From UBA1765 sp045629945 (lineage in GTDB: Bacteria; Fibrobacterota; Fibrobacteria; Fibrobacterales; Fibrobacteraceae), in the NCBI GenBank assembly GCA_045629945.1, contig JAZQSE010000012.1:21051-85050 (forward strand): 64,000 nucleotides of DNA. The letters run 5' to 3'. A model generated the notes under the pieces. The model did no database searches and was not told the origin of the DNA. It worked only from the letters and a program-made list of their open reading frames with translations. The stretch's first letter is position 1; every line of letters starts with the position of its first letter. Shown here in pieces: positions 1 through 8,078 of this stretch. The translations under genes and the position numbers were made by a program.

Positions 1-319
1 AAACTATTGAATCTTTATATTCATCATTATCATGTATCGCTTTTAATCCATTATAAATAGATGCTTGACCAGTTTCTCCACCAGGAACAACAAACTTCAC
101 TTTTTTAAAATGATACCTTTCCAACAATTCTTTAAGATATTCTATCCAGTCTTCGACACAAACAATACATATTGCATCTATTTCTCTATGCCGTTCAAAA
201 TATTCTAATGTATGAATGATAATAGCTCTGCCGTTTAATTCCAAAAACTGCTTTGGTCGTTGTTTAGAATTCATTCGAGAGCCGACACCACCAGCAAATA
301 TCAAACCAACATTTTTCAT
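1..319 (-). CDS. IspD/TarI-like cytidylyltransferase (3' end outside window)
   Basis: The first 106 residues of a nucleotidyltransferase are visible, and no stop is reached before the window edge. The N-terminus carries the CTP-binding signature (IFAGGVGSRM at residues 7-16) and the following PKQFLEL segment. Further on is a PGGETGQASI stretch typical of the IspD fold. Known members make CDP-methylerythritol (IspD) or CDP-ribitol for surface polymers (TarI). The gene follows a glycosyltransferase by 13 bp, which favours a surface-glycan role over isoprenoid synthesis, but that is inference. The ATG at 317-319 was chosen because the motif begins right behind it. Confidence 0.8.
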   Translation of the reverse strand, partial: MKNVGLIFAGGVGSRMNSKQRPKQFLELNGRAIIIHTLEYFERHREIDAICIVCVEDWIEYLKELLERYHFKKVKFVVPGGETGQASIYNGLKAIHDNDEYKDSIV

Positions 320-332
320 ACAATTCTACCTA

Positions 333-1958
333 CTAAAATTCCAACAATAATCCGCCATGGACATAAATATGGTTACCGCGTTTCCGCAATTTTTCATAAC
401 CAGCAAGAATCAGAATAGAAGAGCGGTCTCCATTTTTGATATCTACGCCTCCGCCAAGTTTCCAAATCAAACGTTTATCGTTTCCAAATGCGTAGCCATA
501 ATCACCAGTAAAAACCGGTAAAACGGTTGAACCAAAAGGTAAACGTAACCAAATAGATGCGGTCACCGGCACATAATATTTACCATAAATATCCTGATAA
601 CCGCTACCGATTCCAAAGAAAACCATTTGGTCAAAACGATACCATAAATGCCCTGTTACATCTAAATTAAACAAAAGGTCTTCTCTGTCTTCTAAAGAAG
701 AAAGTGTCCCTACTTCTGCAGAAAAGCCGACATCGGCAAACGAATCGGTTGGTGTCAAAAATGAAAACGCAAAAACAAGCCCTAACACAGACAAGATAGT
801 CGAAGAAAATGTTTTTTCTTCACTACGAGCTTCACGGGCCCAACCGCCACCAGTCTGTTTACAAAACGACAAGAAAAATCCTTTTAACATAGCCATATTC
901 ATAGATAAAAAATAATAAGCCTGTGGAATAATTTTAAGTAACGCCAATAAAAAGAACAAGAGAATAGCACCAAAAACAGCGATATAAAATGGTGAAGCAG
1001 AAAAAGCAAGCACCGCTGAAGACAAAATGCACAAAATTCCTAAATGAGGCGAGAACCAACGCAACAATTTATGTGAAAAGAATAAATACGCTAAAAGCGG
1101 ACGAAAGGGATTTAGCAAAGGTAAATAAGAGAAGAGATAATTGAAATTAGCTCGCCCGATTCTCACTTTTCTACGGTATTCCCCAGAAGCTTCTTTTGAA
1201 GTGACTTCGGTACCAATAGCTCCATTTACAAATGTGCAATAATAACCTTTTTGCAAAATTTTCACTGTTACAAAAAAGTCATCCATAACGCTTTTTTTCA
1301 CAGGGAGCGCCGTATAAAGTTCTCGACGAATGGCATACAAAGCACCATTACCGCCAATTAAACGATCAAGCATTCCTTCAAATTTTTTGATTTCAGATTC
1401 TAAATCCCAGTAAGCACTTTCGCCTTTACCTAAAGGCGTTCCACTCAAATCAGAAAGAATTAAATGGCCACACACGCATCCAATTTTGGAATCATTAAAT
1501 GGTGCAACCAACTGACGCACCACATTAGGGAAAAACATTGTATTTGCATCACAGAATAAAAGAATTTCTCCCGATGCTTTTTGTTGCAACCGATTTAACA
1601 TTGCCGCTTTACCGGCATTTTTTTCTGCGCGAATTAAAGTGATGCCGCGCTCTGAAAAACGCTCTACAATTTCAGCCGTTTTATCTGCCGAGCCATCGTC
1701 TCCTATTAAAATTTCCAAGAGCTCTTTTGGGTAATCGATTTCTAAAAGATTTTCAATTTTTCTTTCAATTATACTTTCTTCATTATAGGCTGAAATCAGT
1801 ATAGACACTTTGGGCAAAGCGACTTTCTTTTCCGAGGATTTTCTTTTAAAAATTTCACTGAGCCAGGGTAATGATAAAGGGAAAAGTATATAGCAATGCA
1901 CTAAAAGCACAAGTGCACTCCAAAAAACAATCGTCGCAACCAGCAAATATGTTTCCAT
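333..1958 (-). CDS. Family 2 glycosyltransferase with C-terminal barrel-like extension
   Basis: This is a 541-residue membrane glycosyltransferase. A membrane segment lies at about 5-30. A GT-A catalytic domain follows at about 50-270, with SAYNEE (56-61), DDGSADKT (87-94), the DXD-like DAN (137-139), an acidic pair MDDFF (225-229) and a basic RKVRIGR (263-269). Membrane segments lie at about 280-360. The family normally ends near GGGWAREARS (370-379). Here the frame runs on through a signal-peptide-like hydrophobic stretch (about 386-408) into about 133 residues rich in alternating aromatic and glycine strands ending in LEF, like a small outer-membrane barrel. The ATG overlaps the upstream stop (TAATG), so translation is probably coupled. 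Substrate unknown. Confidence 0.85.
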   Translation of the reverse strand: METYLLVATIVFWSALVLLVHCYILFPLSLPWLSEIFKRKSSEKKVALPKVSILISAYNEESIIERKIENLLEIDYPKELLEILIGDDGSADKTAEIVERFSERGITLIRAEKNAGKAAMLNRLQQKASGEILLFCDANTMFFPNVVRQLVAPFNDSKIGCVCGHLILSDLSGTPLGKGESAYWDLESEIKKFEGMLDRLIGGNGALYAIRRELYTALPVKKSVMDDFFVTVKILQKGYYCTFVNGAIGTEVTSKEASGEYRRKVRIGRANFNYLFSYLPLLNPFRPLLAYLFFSHKLLRWFSPHLGILCILSSAVLAFSASPFYIAVFGAILLFFLLALLKIIPQAYYFLSMNMAMLKGFFLSFCKQTGGGWAREARSEEKTFSSTILSVLGLVFAFSFLTPTDSFADVGFSAEVGTLSSLEDREDLLFNLDVTGHLWYRFDQMVFFGIGSGYQDIYGKYYVPVTASIWLRLPFGSTVLPVFTGDYGYAFGNDKRLIWKLGGGVDIKNGDRSSILILAGYEKLRKRGNHIYVHGGLLLEF

Positions 1959-2419
1959 TAAAACACCCCTTTCTTTTTAGAGTTTTTCCGGAAGCCTTCA
2001 TAAAGAATTTTATCTAAAAAACGCAACATTCCCTCTTTTCCCATAGCACCACTCAATGAAAGTAGCGATACTCCAGAATAATCTAGAATAACATAGCTGG
2101 GGATTCCTTGTAATTTTAAAACGCTTGTGTAACATTCTTTTATAGGAACATTCTTGCTTTCACAAAAAACAGAATCCATAGAATCAACATTCAAACGAAC
2201 GGCATAAAAATTGTCTTTTATTTTTTTCTGCACTTCTTTGTCTGAAAAAACATTGGCCTGCATTACTTGACAAGGCACACACCAATCGGCATAGTATTCA
2301 ATAAATAGTGGGCGTTTATCTTTTTTAGCTAGCGTTAAAGCCTCTTGCATAGGTTTCCAGAAAGTGTCTGCAAAAGAAAATCCAAGAAACAAAAATATTC
2401 CTAAAAAAAATGCTTTCAT
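1958..2419 (-). CDS. Exported thioredoxin-fold protein
   Basis: This 153-residue protein has a signal peptide (about 1-17, ending FSFA) and then a thioredoxin fold with ADWCVPC. The redox cysteines are C47 and C50. A cis-proline segment, GIPSYVI, follows. It resembles the thioredoxin-like domain of DsbD and periplasmic DUF255/thioredoxin-7 proteins, so a role in disulfide reduction or isomerisation outside the cytoplasm is likely. Extra cysteines (near residues 80-90) could form a second pair. The gene overlaps the lipoprotein gene upstream (ATGA) and the glycosyltransferase downstream (TAATG). Confidence 0.8.
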   Translation of the reverse strand: MKAFFLGIFLFLGFSFADTFWKPMQEALTLAKKDKRPLFIEYYADWCVPCQVMQANVFSDKEVQKKIKDNFYAVRLNVDSMDSVFCESKNVPIKECYTSVLKLQGIPSYVILDYSGVSLLSLSGAMGKEGMLRFLDKILYEGFRKNSKKKGVF

Positions 2420-2748
2420 CTAGACTCCTTGCTTTTTGTTTTTTGCAAAGTGTCTACATAAGAGAGCACCTCTGTCTGAAACGCATTCCACATTGAATAA
2501 TTTTTCTGCAATTTTTCAAATTCTTCTGAAAACGATTCAATAGTAAATCCATATTTTTCAAGTATGGATTTATTTAAAAGGTTTGCTTCAGGACGCGTTC
2601 CATAAATTTCAGTTATCGCACGCATTTCAACATAAGCTTTACTAAAATTGGGAGAAATATTTCCTGAGTGTTCTTGACAAGCGCACAGAACAAGAATCAA
2701 AAAAGATATCAGAATCCCTGTTTTAATTTTCACTTTCGCTGAGAGCAT
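2416..2748 (-). CDS. Small putative lipoprotein
   Basis: This is an unrecognised protein of about 110 residues. From the ATG at 2748 the N-terminus is basic and then hydrophobic. It reaches LCAC, a good lipobox whose cysteine (C24) would be lipidated. The rest is charged and helical with no family signature I know. An earlier TTG at 2769 is possible, but it would lengthen the basic region and overlap ftsY more. The gene overlaps the 3' end of ftsY by 26 bp and the thioredoxin-fold gene by four bases, so it is part of the same operon. Confidence 0.65.
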   Translation of the reverse strand: MLSAKVKIKTGILISFLILVLCACQEHSGNISPNFSKAYVEMRAITEIYGTRPEANLLNKSILEKYGFTIESFSEEFEKLQKNYSMWNAFQTEVLSYVDTLQKTKSKESR

Positions 2749-3646
2749 TTTCAAAAAGCCCTTCCACAAATTCTTGCTTATTAAAAGGCACTAATTGGTC
2801 AATTCTTTCACCAACGCCAATCCAGCGAATGGGTATCTGTAAAGAACCTGCTATAGACAACACAGAACCACCACGCGCAGTACCATCTAATTTGGTTACC
2901 ACAATTCCAGTCAAAGGAAAACTCTTATGGAAAATTTTGGTTTGATTTATCGCATTTTGCCCAGTGGTTCCATCAATAACAAGCCAAATATCATGTGGAT
3001 AGTTTTCATCGTGTTTCCGCATAACGCGAACCACTTTAGAAAGTTCATCCATCAAATAATCTTTATTATGTAAACGACCAGCAGTGTCTACAAGAACAAC
3101 ATCACAACCGCGAGCTTTCGCAGCAGCACAGGCGTCAAAGGCGACGGCCGCAGGGTCCGAGCCTTCCTGGTGCCGGACAAATTCGGCACCAGAACGTTCC
3201 GCCCAGGTTTCTAATTGTTCAATGGCGGCTGCGCGGAACGTATCGCCTGCCGCAATCATTACCTTTTTACCTTCAGAAGCAAAACGCGAAGCCAGCTTGC
3301 CAATAGTCGTTGTTTTACCAGCCCCATTTACGCCAATTACAAGAATCACATGCGGAGAACCTTTAAGTTCAAACTGCGGCGGATCCTGCAATAAACGTTC
3401 AGCTTCATTACGCATAATGGACAAAACTTCTTTTTCTGTCAACGATTTTCCAAGAGCATTTTCACGCAGAGCATCTGTCAACAAGAAAGCCGCTTCCACA
3501 CCGACATCTGCTTTAATTAAATGTTCTTCTAAATCTTCTAAAGTTTCATCAGTGATTTTTCCGACACCAACAATACCTTTCAACTCGCCAAGCAAAGCTT
3601 CACGAGTTTTTTGCAAACCAGATTTTATTGCTGAAAAAAGACCCAT
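2723..3646 (-). CDS. ftsY: Signal recognition particle receptor FtsY
   Basis: FtsY is the SRP receptor GTPase, which docks ribosome-SRP complexes at the inner membrane. The 307-residue protein has the N domain helices (about 1-90) and the NG GTPase with GVNGAGKT (105-112), the GDTFRAAA segment (134-141), DTAG (187-190) and TKLDGTARGG (251-260). The acidic A domain found in E. coli is absent and only a short amphipathic start (MGLFSAIKSGL) precedes N, as in many bacteria. The start at 3646 overlaps the clpP stop (TAATG), which supports it over upstream in-frame codons that would code for clpP antisense-frame sequence. Confidence 0.95.
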   Translation of the reverse strand: MGLFSAIKSGLQKTREALLGELKGIVGVGKITDETLEDLEEHLIKADVGVEAAFLLTDALRENALGKSLTEKEVLSIMRNEAERLLQDPPQFELKGSPHVILVIGVNGAGKTTTIGKLASRFASEGKKVMIAAGDTFRAAAIEQLETWAERSGAEFVRHQEGSDPAAVAFDACAAAKARGCDVVLVDTAGRLHNKDYLMDELSKVVRVMRKHDENYPHDIWLVIDGTTGQNAINQTKIFHKSFPLTGIVVTKLDGTARGGSVLSIAGSLQIPIRWIGVGERIDQLVPFNKQEFVEGLFENALSESEN

Positions 3647-4236
3647 TAGCGATAACTCTCTACAATATCCACTAAACCATAAACTTTTGCAGCTTCTGCG
3701 GCAAACCAATTATCACGTTCCGTATCCTTATCAATTTCTTCAACTGATTTTCCTGAATGACGAGCTAAAATTTCTGTCGTCACTTCACGAATACGAAGCA
3801 TTTCTTCTGCCTGAATCTGAATATCTGAAGCAGGGCCTGTCATTTGTCCGTGAATCAATGGCTGGTGAATCATAATACGAGCATTTGGCCATGCATAACG
3901 CTTACCTTTTGCACCGGCTACTAAAAGAACAGCACCCATCGAAGCCGCTTGACCACAACAAACCGTAACCACATCGCTTTCTATTGCCTGCATGCAGTCA
4001 TAAATAGCTAAGCCACTAGAAATAACGCCACCTGGACTATTGATAAACAAAATAATATCATCGTGAGAAATTGAATCTAAATACAATAATTGCTTTACAA
4101 TGCGTTCTGCACTTTCATCATCGACTCCGCCCCAAAGGAAAATTCGCCGATTATTAGCCAGATGTTCTTCAGCTTGTTTCAAAAAATCACTTTTCTTTGT
4201 TTCATCTTGTTTTTGTTCACATTTCATAGAAAACAT
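3646..4236 (-). CDS. clpP: ATP-dependent Clp protease proteolytic subunit ClpP
   Basis: ClpP is the serine peptidase subunit of Clp proteases, forming a tetradecameric barrel with ClpX or ClpA-type ATPases. The protein has 196 residues. The catalytic triad is visible: Ser99 in GQAASMGA, His124 in IMIHQPL and Asp175 in DTERDN. The usual partners (clpX, tig) are not adjacent; instead it leads an operon with ftsY and envelope genes. A GGAG-type ribosome site lies upstream, and the minus-strand sequence at 4263-4256 reads TAAATTTG, a plausible promoter element. Confidence 0.96.
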   Translation of the reverse strand: MFSMKCEQKQDETKKSDFLKQAEEHLANNRRIFLWGGVDDESAERIVKQLLYLDSISHDDIILFINSPGGVISSGLAIYDCMQAIESDVVTVCCGQAASMGAVLLVAGAKGKRYAWPNARIMIHQPLIHGQMTGPASDIQIQAEEMLRIREVTTEILARHSGKSVEEIDKDTERDNWFAAEAAKVYGLVDIVESYR

Positions 4237-4255
4237 AAAAAACTCCGTTTTTTCT

Positions 4256-4263
4256 CAAATTTA
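4256..4263 (-). promoter_or_regulatory. Candidate TAnnTTTG promoter element for clpP operon
   Basis: The minus strand reads TAAATTTG, about 20 bases before the clpP ATG. It matches the -7 consensus known for Bacteroidota (TAnnTTTG). No matching -33 TTTG is evident, so the call rests on position and the half-site only. Confidence 0.3.
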
Positions 4264-4319
4264 AAAAAAAATCCTTCTGACATCTCGCCAAGCAAGAGCA
4301 TATTTGATATCTTTTGCGT

Positions 4320-5087
4320 ATGATTTCGCAAGGTCATATTGTAGGATTGCTAAATCCCGAAATTCTTCTTGAGCTAGAACAAAACCCAGACGGTGAAATA
4401 GCCCAGATAACTTCTTTATGTTCTGCTTTAGAAATTCGTTACGATTGGTTTGAAAACGAAACGGAATGGCCTAACCTATCTTCTCGCATTCGTTCCATTT
4501 TCCCAGACAAACTTCAAATAGGAACAATCCGGCTAGTTCGAGACGGAGGTTTATTTGACAATGCCTGTGCCACCATGCGTCTAAAAAATTGGGGACAAAT
4601 TCTTACAGAAGAACAAACCCCGGACCTTTTAGACCTTGAACAAGATTGTCTTTTCGATTTTGAAGCACTAAACGTTTTTGCTTCTGCAAGAGATGTAAAA
4701 ATTTTAATTTCTCAGCATAATTTTTTACGTATCCCGCCTTATCCCGTTCTCACCACTCTCGTAGAAGATGCCAAAAGAATCGGTGCGTCTGGAGTCAAAA
4801 TAGCTGCTATGAGTAATGCCGAGGGCGATTCAGACCCTCTCTACGACTTTATTCAAGAATTTTCTAAAGATTTTCCTTATTTTTCAGCATTTGCTATGGG
4901 AAACACAGGAAAACCAAGCCGAATACTTTCTTTGTTGAAAGGAGCGAACCTTTCTTATGGCAGTATTTTAGAATCTTCTGTTCCTGGGCAACTTTCTGTA
5001 CGGCTTATGCACGAGATTTTAACAAAAATCACAGAAATTAATGACGAAACAGCTATTCGTCAGTTTTTAAATCAATCTTTACTCTAA
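4320..5087 (+). CDS. aroD: Type I 3-dehydroquinate dehydratase
   Basis: AroD carries out the third step of the shikimate pathway (3-dehydroquinate to 3-dehydroshikimate) through a Schiff base. The 255-residue protein has the type I hallmarks: His133 in SQHNF, the Schiff-base Lys160 in GVKIAA, and the substrate-binding AMGNTGKPSR with Arg201, followed by YGSI and VPGQ. The usual N-terminal acidic EIRYDW segment (38-43) is also present. The ATG at 4320 is preferred to a TTG six bases earlier. There is no Shine-Dalgarno sequence, and the gene is divergent from clpP with only 83 bp between. Confidence 0.9.
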   Translation: MISQGHIVGLLNPEILLELEQNPDGEIAQITSLCSALEIRYDWFENETEWPNLSSRIRSIFPDKLQIGTIRLVRDGGLFDNACATMRLKNWGQILTEEQTPDLLDLEQDCLFDFEALNVFASARDVKILISQHNFLRIPPYPVLTTLVEDAKRIGASGVKIAAMSNAEGDSDPLYDFIQEFSKDFPYFSAFAMGNTGKPSRILSLLKGANLSYGSILESSVPGQLSVRLMHEILTKITEINDETAIRQFLNQSLL

Positions 5088-5163
5088 ATTATTCTTTAAA
5101 AATCTCCCCAATCGGCTGATTTTTTGCTAAACTATCTTTAATTGTTTCTTTTTGAGGATTTTT

Positions 5164-5628
5164 ATGCGTCTTTCTGAAAGATTTGTAGACAATTGTGTTA
5201 TCATCAATTCTTCGTCTACTGACAAAGAAAGCATCTTGAATGAAATGGTCGACACTTTGTGCCGAGCCTACCAGTTAGAACATCGTGATGAAATTTTTGA
5301 AGCAGTTTTTGCTAGAGAAAAATCTCGCTCTACTGGTATCAGTTGTGGTTTAGCAGTACCTCATGCCAAAGTAGATTATGTGGATCGCATGTGCATGGTT
5401 GCAGCAACTGTAAAAGACGGCATTGACTTTGATTCTTTTGATGGCGAACCTGTTTTTCTTTTGATTTTAATTGTTAGCCCAGGAAACACGGTTGGGCCAC
5501 ACTTAAAAGCCCTTTCTTCTGTAAGTCGCTTGCTCGCTGACGGTGCTGTCCGCCAGGATTTAATTGAAGCAGAAACTCCATCAGACTTCCTTACAATTCT
5601 TCGTAAAGCCGAAGACAAATACCTTTAA
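5164..5628 (+). CDS. PTS IIA-type (PtsN/fructose family) protein
   Basis: This is a 154-residue stand-alone EIIA domain of the fructose/mannitol family. The phospho-acceptor His67 sits in CGLAVPHAK, followed by a D-rich loop and an ILIVSPG strand. Without fused EIIB or EIIC domains it is most like PtsN (EIIA-Ntr), which regulates rather than transports. No PTS permease, EI or HPr lies in the window. The ATG at 5164 follows GAGGA at a normal distance; an upstream in-frame TTG overlaps that ribosome site and was rejected. Confidence 0.82.
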   Translation: MRLSERFVDNCVIINSSSTDKESILNEMVDTLCRAYQLEHRDEIFEAVFAREKSRSTGISCGLAVPHAKVDYVDRMCMVAATVKDGIDFDSFDGEPVFLLILIVSPGNTVGPHLKALSSVSRLLADGAVRQDLIEAETPSDFLTILRKAEDKYL

Positions 5629-5633
5629 AATAA

Positions 5634-5708
5634 GGACAATTAGCTCAGTTGGTTTAGAGCGCTGCCTTCACACGGCAGAGGTCACTGGTTCAAATCCAGT
5701 ATTGTCCA
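5634..5708 (+). tRNA. tRNA-Val (CAC)
   Basis: A full cloverleaf can be drawn. The acceptor GGACAAT pairs with ATTGTCC, the D arm carries AGCTCAG, the anticodon stem is CTGCC/GGCAG around loop TTCACAC (anticodon CAC), and the T arm is CTGGTTCAAATCCAG. The 3' CCA is not encoded; discriminator base is A. It lies five bases after the PTS gene, so co-transcription is likely, and a terminator follows at once. Confidence 0.95.
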
Positions 5709-5710
5709 TA

Positions 5711-5738
5711 AAAAAATCCCGGATGCCCGGGACTTTTT
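5711..5738. terminator. Bidirectional terminator between tRNA-Val and rpe
   Basis: A six-base-pair GC stem (TCCCGG/CCGGGA) with a four-base loop is flanked by A7 on the left and T5 on the right, so it can serve both the tRNA (plus) and rpe (minus). Confidence 0.8.
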
Positions 5739-5741
5739 ATA

Positions 5742-6395
5742 TTACTTTAGTACAGCTTCAACAAATTTTTTGCAAGTAGTTTCTGGATCGGGAGTTCCAA
5801 AAATAGCACTCCCCACAACAAAAATATTGGCACCAGCTTCTTTAGCTAAAGCAATTGTTTCAAGGTTTACGCCACCATCAATTTGAATATCTTTTTCGGG
5901 ACAAAGTGCTCGTAGCCTTTTGATTTTTTCTAGAGTATAAGGAATCAATTTTTGCCCACCAAACCCCGGATTTACCGACATAATAAGCACCATATCTACA
6001 ATGTCTAATACGTGTAGAATACTTTCTAACGGAGTTGCCGGATTTAATGCCACTGCTGGTTTACAACCAAGTTCACGAATTTGGTGTAATAAACGGTCTA
6101 AATGGTTTGTAGTTTCAGCATGAACAGAAATATAAGTTGCACCTGCTTTAGCAAATTCTTCTACATATTGTTCTGGGTTTGAAATCATTAAATGGCAATC
6201 AAGCGGAAGAGAGGTTCCTTTGCCGATACATTTAGAAACGCCAGGGCCAAAACTTACATTTGGAACAAAATGGCCATCCATAATATCTAAATGAACAAGA
6301 CCAGCGCCGCCATTTTCAATAGCTTTTAAACCTTTGCCTAATTCAAGAAAATCGGCATTTAACACACTTGGAGCGATAATTTGCTGTAAACTCAT
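5742..6395 (-). CDS. rpe: Ribulose-phosphate 3-epimerase
   Basis: Rpe interconverts ribulose-5-phosphate and xylulose-5-phosphate in the pentose phosphate pathway. The 217-residue TIM barrel shows IAPSVLNADF at the start, the metal-binding HLDIMDGHFVPN, MSVNPGFGGQ (phosphate loop) and IDGGV (catalytic Asp). The start at 6395 matches the family N-terminus and lies five bases downstream of a TATATTTG box, which would give a leaderless mRNA. An in-frame ATG at 6446 with an AGGGGA-like site would add 17 residues not seen in the family; it cannot be excluded. Confidence 0.93.
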   Translation of the reverse strand: MSLQQIIAPSVLNADFLELGKGLKAIENGGAGLVHLDIMDGHFVPNVSFGPGVSKCIGKGTSLPLDCHLMISNPEQYVEEFAKAGATYISVHAETTNHLDRLLHQIRELGCKPAVALNPATPLESILHVLDIVDMVLIMSVNPGFGGQKLIPYTLEKIKRLRALCPEKDIQIDGGVNLETIALAKEAGANIFVVGSAIFGTPDPETTCKKFVEAVLK

Positions 6396-6400
6396 ACTGC

Positions 6401-6408
6401 CAAATATA
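6401..6408 (-). promoter_or_regulatory. Candidate TATATTTG promoter element for rpe
   Basis: TATATTTG on the minus strand ends five bases before the rpe ATG. If it is a -7 element, transcription would begin at or next to the start codon. No -33 TTTG at the expected spacing. Confidence 0.3.
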
Positions 6409-6538
6409 AAAATATTGCTCTTTTCTAAAAGACTCTTAAGCGCCATTTCCCCTTATTTTTGATAAAGCGAAAAAGAACCTAGTCAAATTCGTAAATTTTT
6501 TTTAATATTGTGCTAACTTAAAATAGGAGAAATGAAAT

Positions 6539-6916
6539 ATGGCAACCACAAAGAAAACAGCTGCAGAAAAAGCACCAAAAGCTACTGCTAAGAAAGCTTG
6601 CGCCACTAAGGCTCCGGCAAAAAAAACTTGCGCTACTAAAAAAGCTTGCGAAGCAAAAGCCGCAAAACCTGCTGCTAAGAAAGCTGCCCCAAAAAAGGTT
6701 TCTGTTGAATTTGTTGCTGATTGTCCGCTTGCTACTACAGTTTCTGTCGCTGGCGCTTTCAACAATTGGGCTGTTGACGCAGATATGCTCAAGAAAGAAA
6801 AGAAAACAGGCCTTTGGAAGGCAAAACTATCTCTTCTTCCTGGCGATTACGAATACAAGTTCGTTTGTGACGGAAAAAACTGGGACGAAGGCGATAACAA
6901 GATTAAACACGTTTAA
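6539..6916 (+). CDS. Lys/Ala-rich protein with glycogen-binding (CBM48/AMPK-beta-like) domain
   Basis: This is a 125-residue, probably cytoplasmic protein in two parts. Residues 1-53 are almost only Lys, Ala, Thr and Pro with four cysteines, like a histone H1 tail. Residues 55-125 form an E-set carbohydrate module: VSVAGAFNNWA (68-78), then GLWKAKLSLLPGDYEYKF, as in AMPK-beta and the CBM48 of glycogen enzymes. No enzymatic domain is attached. It may bridge glycogen and a polyanion such as DNA or RNA, but that is inference. An AGGAGA ribosome site precedes the ATG at 6539, and a strong terminator follows. Confidence 0.75.
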   Translation: MATTKKTAAEKAPKATAKKACATKAPAKKTCATKKACEAKAAKPAAKKAAPKKVSVEFVADCPLATTVSVAGAFNNWAVDADMLKKEKKTGLWKAKLSLLPGDYEYKFVCDGKNWDEGDNKIKHV

Positions 6917-7039
6917 TTTTGTTGTTGTATTTGGCTAAGACTGTCGCTGAATCTACGCAAACTTGCACAAGCGTTTTTTAAAAACCTCTTGTTGCCGTTT
7001 TGCTAGTTTAGCTCTTAAATTTTGTCAAAAAAAAAAGAA

Positions 7040-7075
7040 ACATACCGCCGAGCATAGCTCGGCGGTATGTTTTTT
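7040..7075. terminator. Strong intrinsic terminator after the glycogen-binding gene
   Basis: A perfect 14-base-pair stem (7040-7053 with 7057-7070) around an ATA loop is flanked by A-rich DNA on the left and T6 on the right. It ends the housekeeping unit and marks the left border of the secreted-protein cluster. Confidence 0.9.
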
Positions 7076-7160
7076 CGAAATTTTTCTATTCAGAAAAATT
7101 TCCTGACTCCAAATAGAAAAAAGATATATTTTGGGTACATGTTAGTTTCCCCATAAGACA

Positions 7161-7177
7161 GCCACAGAATAAGGAGG
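7161..7177 (+). repeat. Leader repeat copy 1 (17 bp with ribosome site)
   Basis: These 17 bases (GCCACAGAATAAGGAGG) recur exactly at 11820-11836 and 13076-13092. In the other two places they are the 3' end of a protease reading frame plus ribosome site. Here only the end remains, so this gene's leader was probably copied from the same cassette. Confidence 0.75.
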
Positions 7178-7181
7178 GAAT

Positions 7182-8078
7182 ATGAAGAAACTTGTTTGTC
7201 TTATTACCTTCTTTGCGTTACTAGGGTATGCACAAACTAGATATTTGTATTTAAATTCTGAACATGAGGATGGAACGCAAAGCGAAATAGACGGTTCTGA
7301 TTGGTTTTTATATTTTGGTCAGTGGAGTGTGATTTCTACGAGACTTCTTGTTTTTGACTCTGCAGAGGTCATTCTTGAAGACATTGATTATGATTACTTT
7401 CATGATTCTATTCCAAATGCAATGATATTAGATTCTACAGTTTTACCAGATTCTATGCCCATATCGCCATTAATTTTACATGCACAAGAAAATGAAGGAT
7501 GTCCTCTTTGGGGATCGTGGGGAGCGTCTTGTGGTCATTTTGCATTTGGTTTTCTTGTAATAGAAAAAGAAAATTACTCTGATTCATTATGGGTTGCTCC
7601 AATAGGGTATATTCCTGATTCTAGTAAAGCTTTAGATTTTAGAAATGATTTTTTAGAGTCTCGGGACTTTTTTTCTGTTCTTGAGAGAGAAAAGTATTTT
7701 GATGATATGTCTTATTACTGGTTTGACTCACCAGGTAAATTTTATAATGATTCAATAGGAAATTTTTCTGTAAATTTGCGCTCGGATGATTCTTTATTTT
7801 TTATTTATAAAAGGGATACTTCTTTTGCGGTTTGTCGTTATGACTTTAATTATTATCCAACTGAAGATGTATTAAAAGCTAAGGATTTACTTTCTGAATC
7901 TAGTGATGTAAAATGCACACGATATACTGATGATGGTTCTCAATGTATTGAAAAAACATTTTTAGTCGAAAGATATTACAATTACAGGCATAATCCATAT
8001 ATTACTTGCAATCAGGTTAATGAGGATGAAATTATTTATTCCATTATAAAACCCACTCCCCAGCAATATACAGAGTAA
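7182..8078 (+). CDS. Secreted protein, paralog of the gene at 13097; sorting tail lost by frameshift
   Basis: This 298-residue protein is of unknown function. Its signal peptide (MKKLVCLITFFALLGYAQ) is nearly identical to that of the 13097 gene. The two also share FRNDF, a DSLFF(I/V)YK(R/K)DTSFAVC block and a D(D/Q)xSQC(I/L)E motif. It ends at 8078 without a sorting tail. In the -1 frame, however, the DNA continues with a sorting-tail-like IYRVNGTNSKNNKSS and stops at 8161. An indel therefore probably removed the T9SS signal, and the product may stay in the periplasm. A strong AAGGAGG ribosome site precedes the ATG. Confidence 0.8.
   Translation: MKKLVCLITFFALLGYAQTRYLYLNSEHEDGTQSEIDGSDWFLYFGQWSVISTRLLVFDSAEVILEDIDYDYFHDSIPNAMILDSTVLPDSMPISPLILHAQENEGCPLWGSWGASCGHFAFGFLVIEKENYSDSLWVAPIGYIPDSSKALDFRNDFLESRDFFSVLEREKYFDDMSYYWFDSPGKFYNDSIGNFSVNLRSDDSLFFIYKRDTSFAVCRYDFNYYPTEDVLKAKDLLSESSDVKCTRYTDDGSQCIEKTFLVERYYNYRHNPYITCNQVNEDEIIYSIIKPTPQQYTE

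Noticed and set aside
3084..3875. 263-codon plus-strand reading frame opposite ftsY and clpP
   Set aside because: It is fully antisense to two well-identified genes, has low-complexity Ser/Ala-rich translation and no recognisable domain.
6502..6792. Minus-strand Ala/Phe-rich reading frame opposite the Lys/Ala-rich gene
   Set aside because: It is the mirror image of the biased Lys/Ala codons; the plus-strand gene has the ribosome site and a domain.
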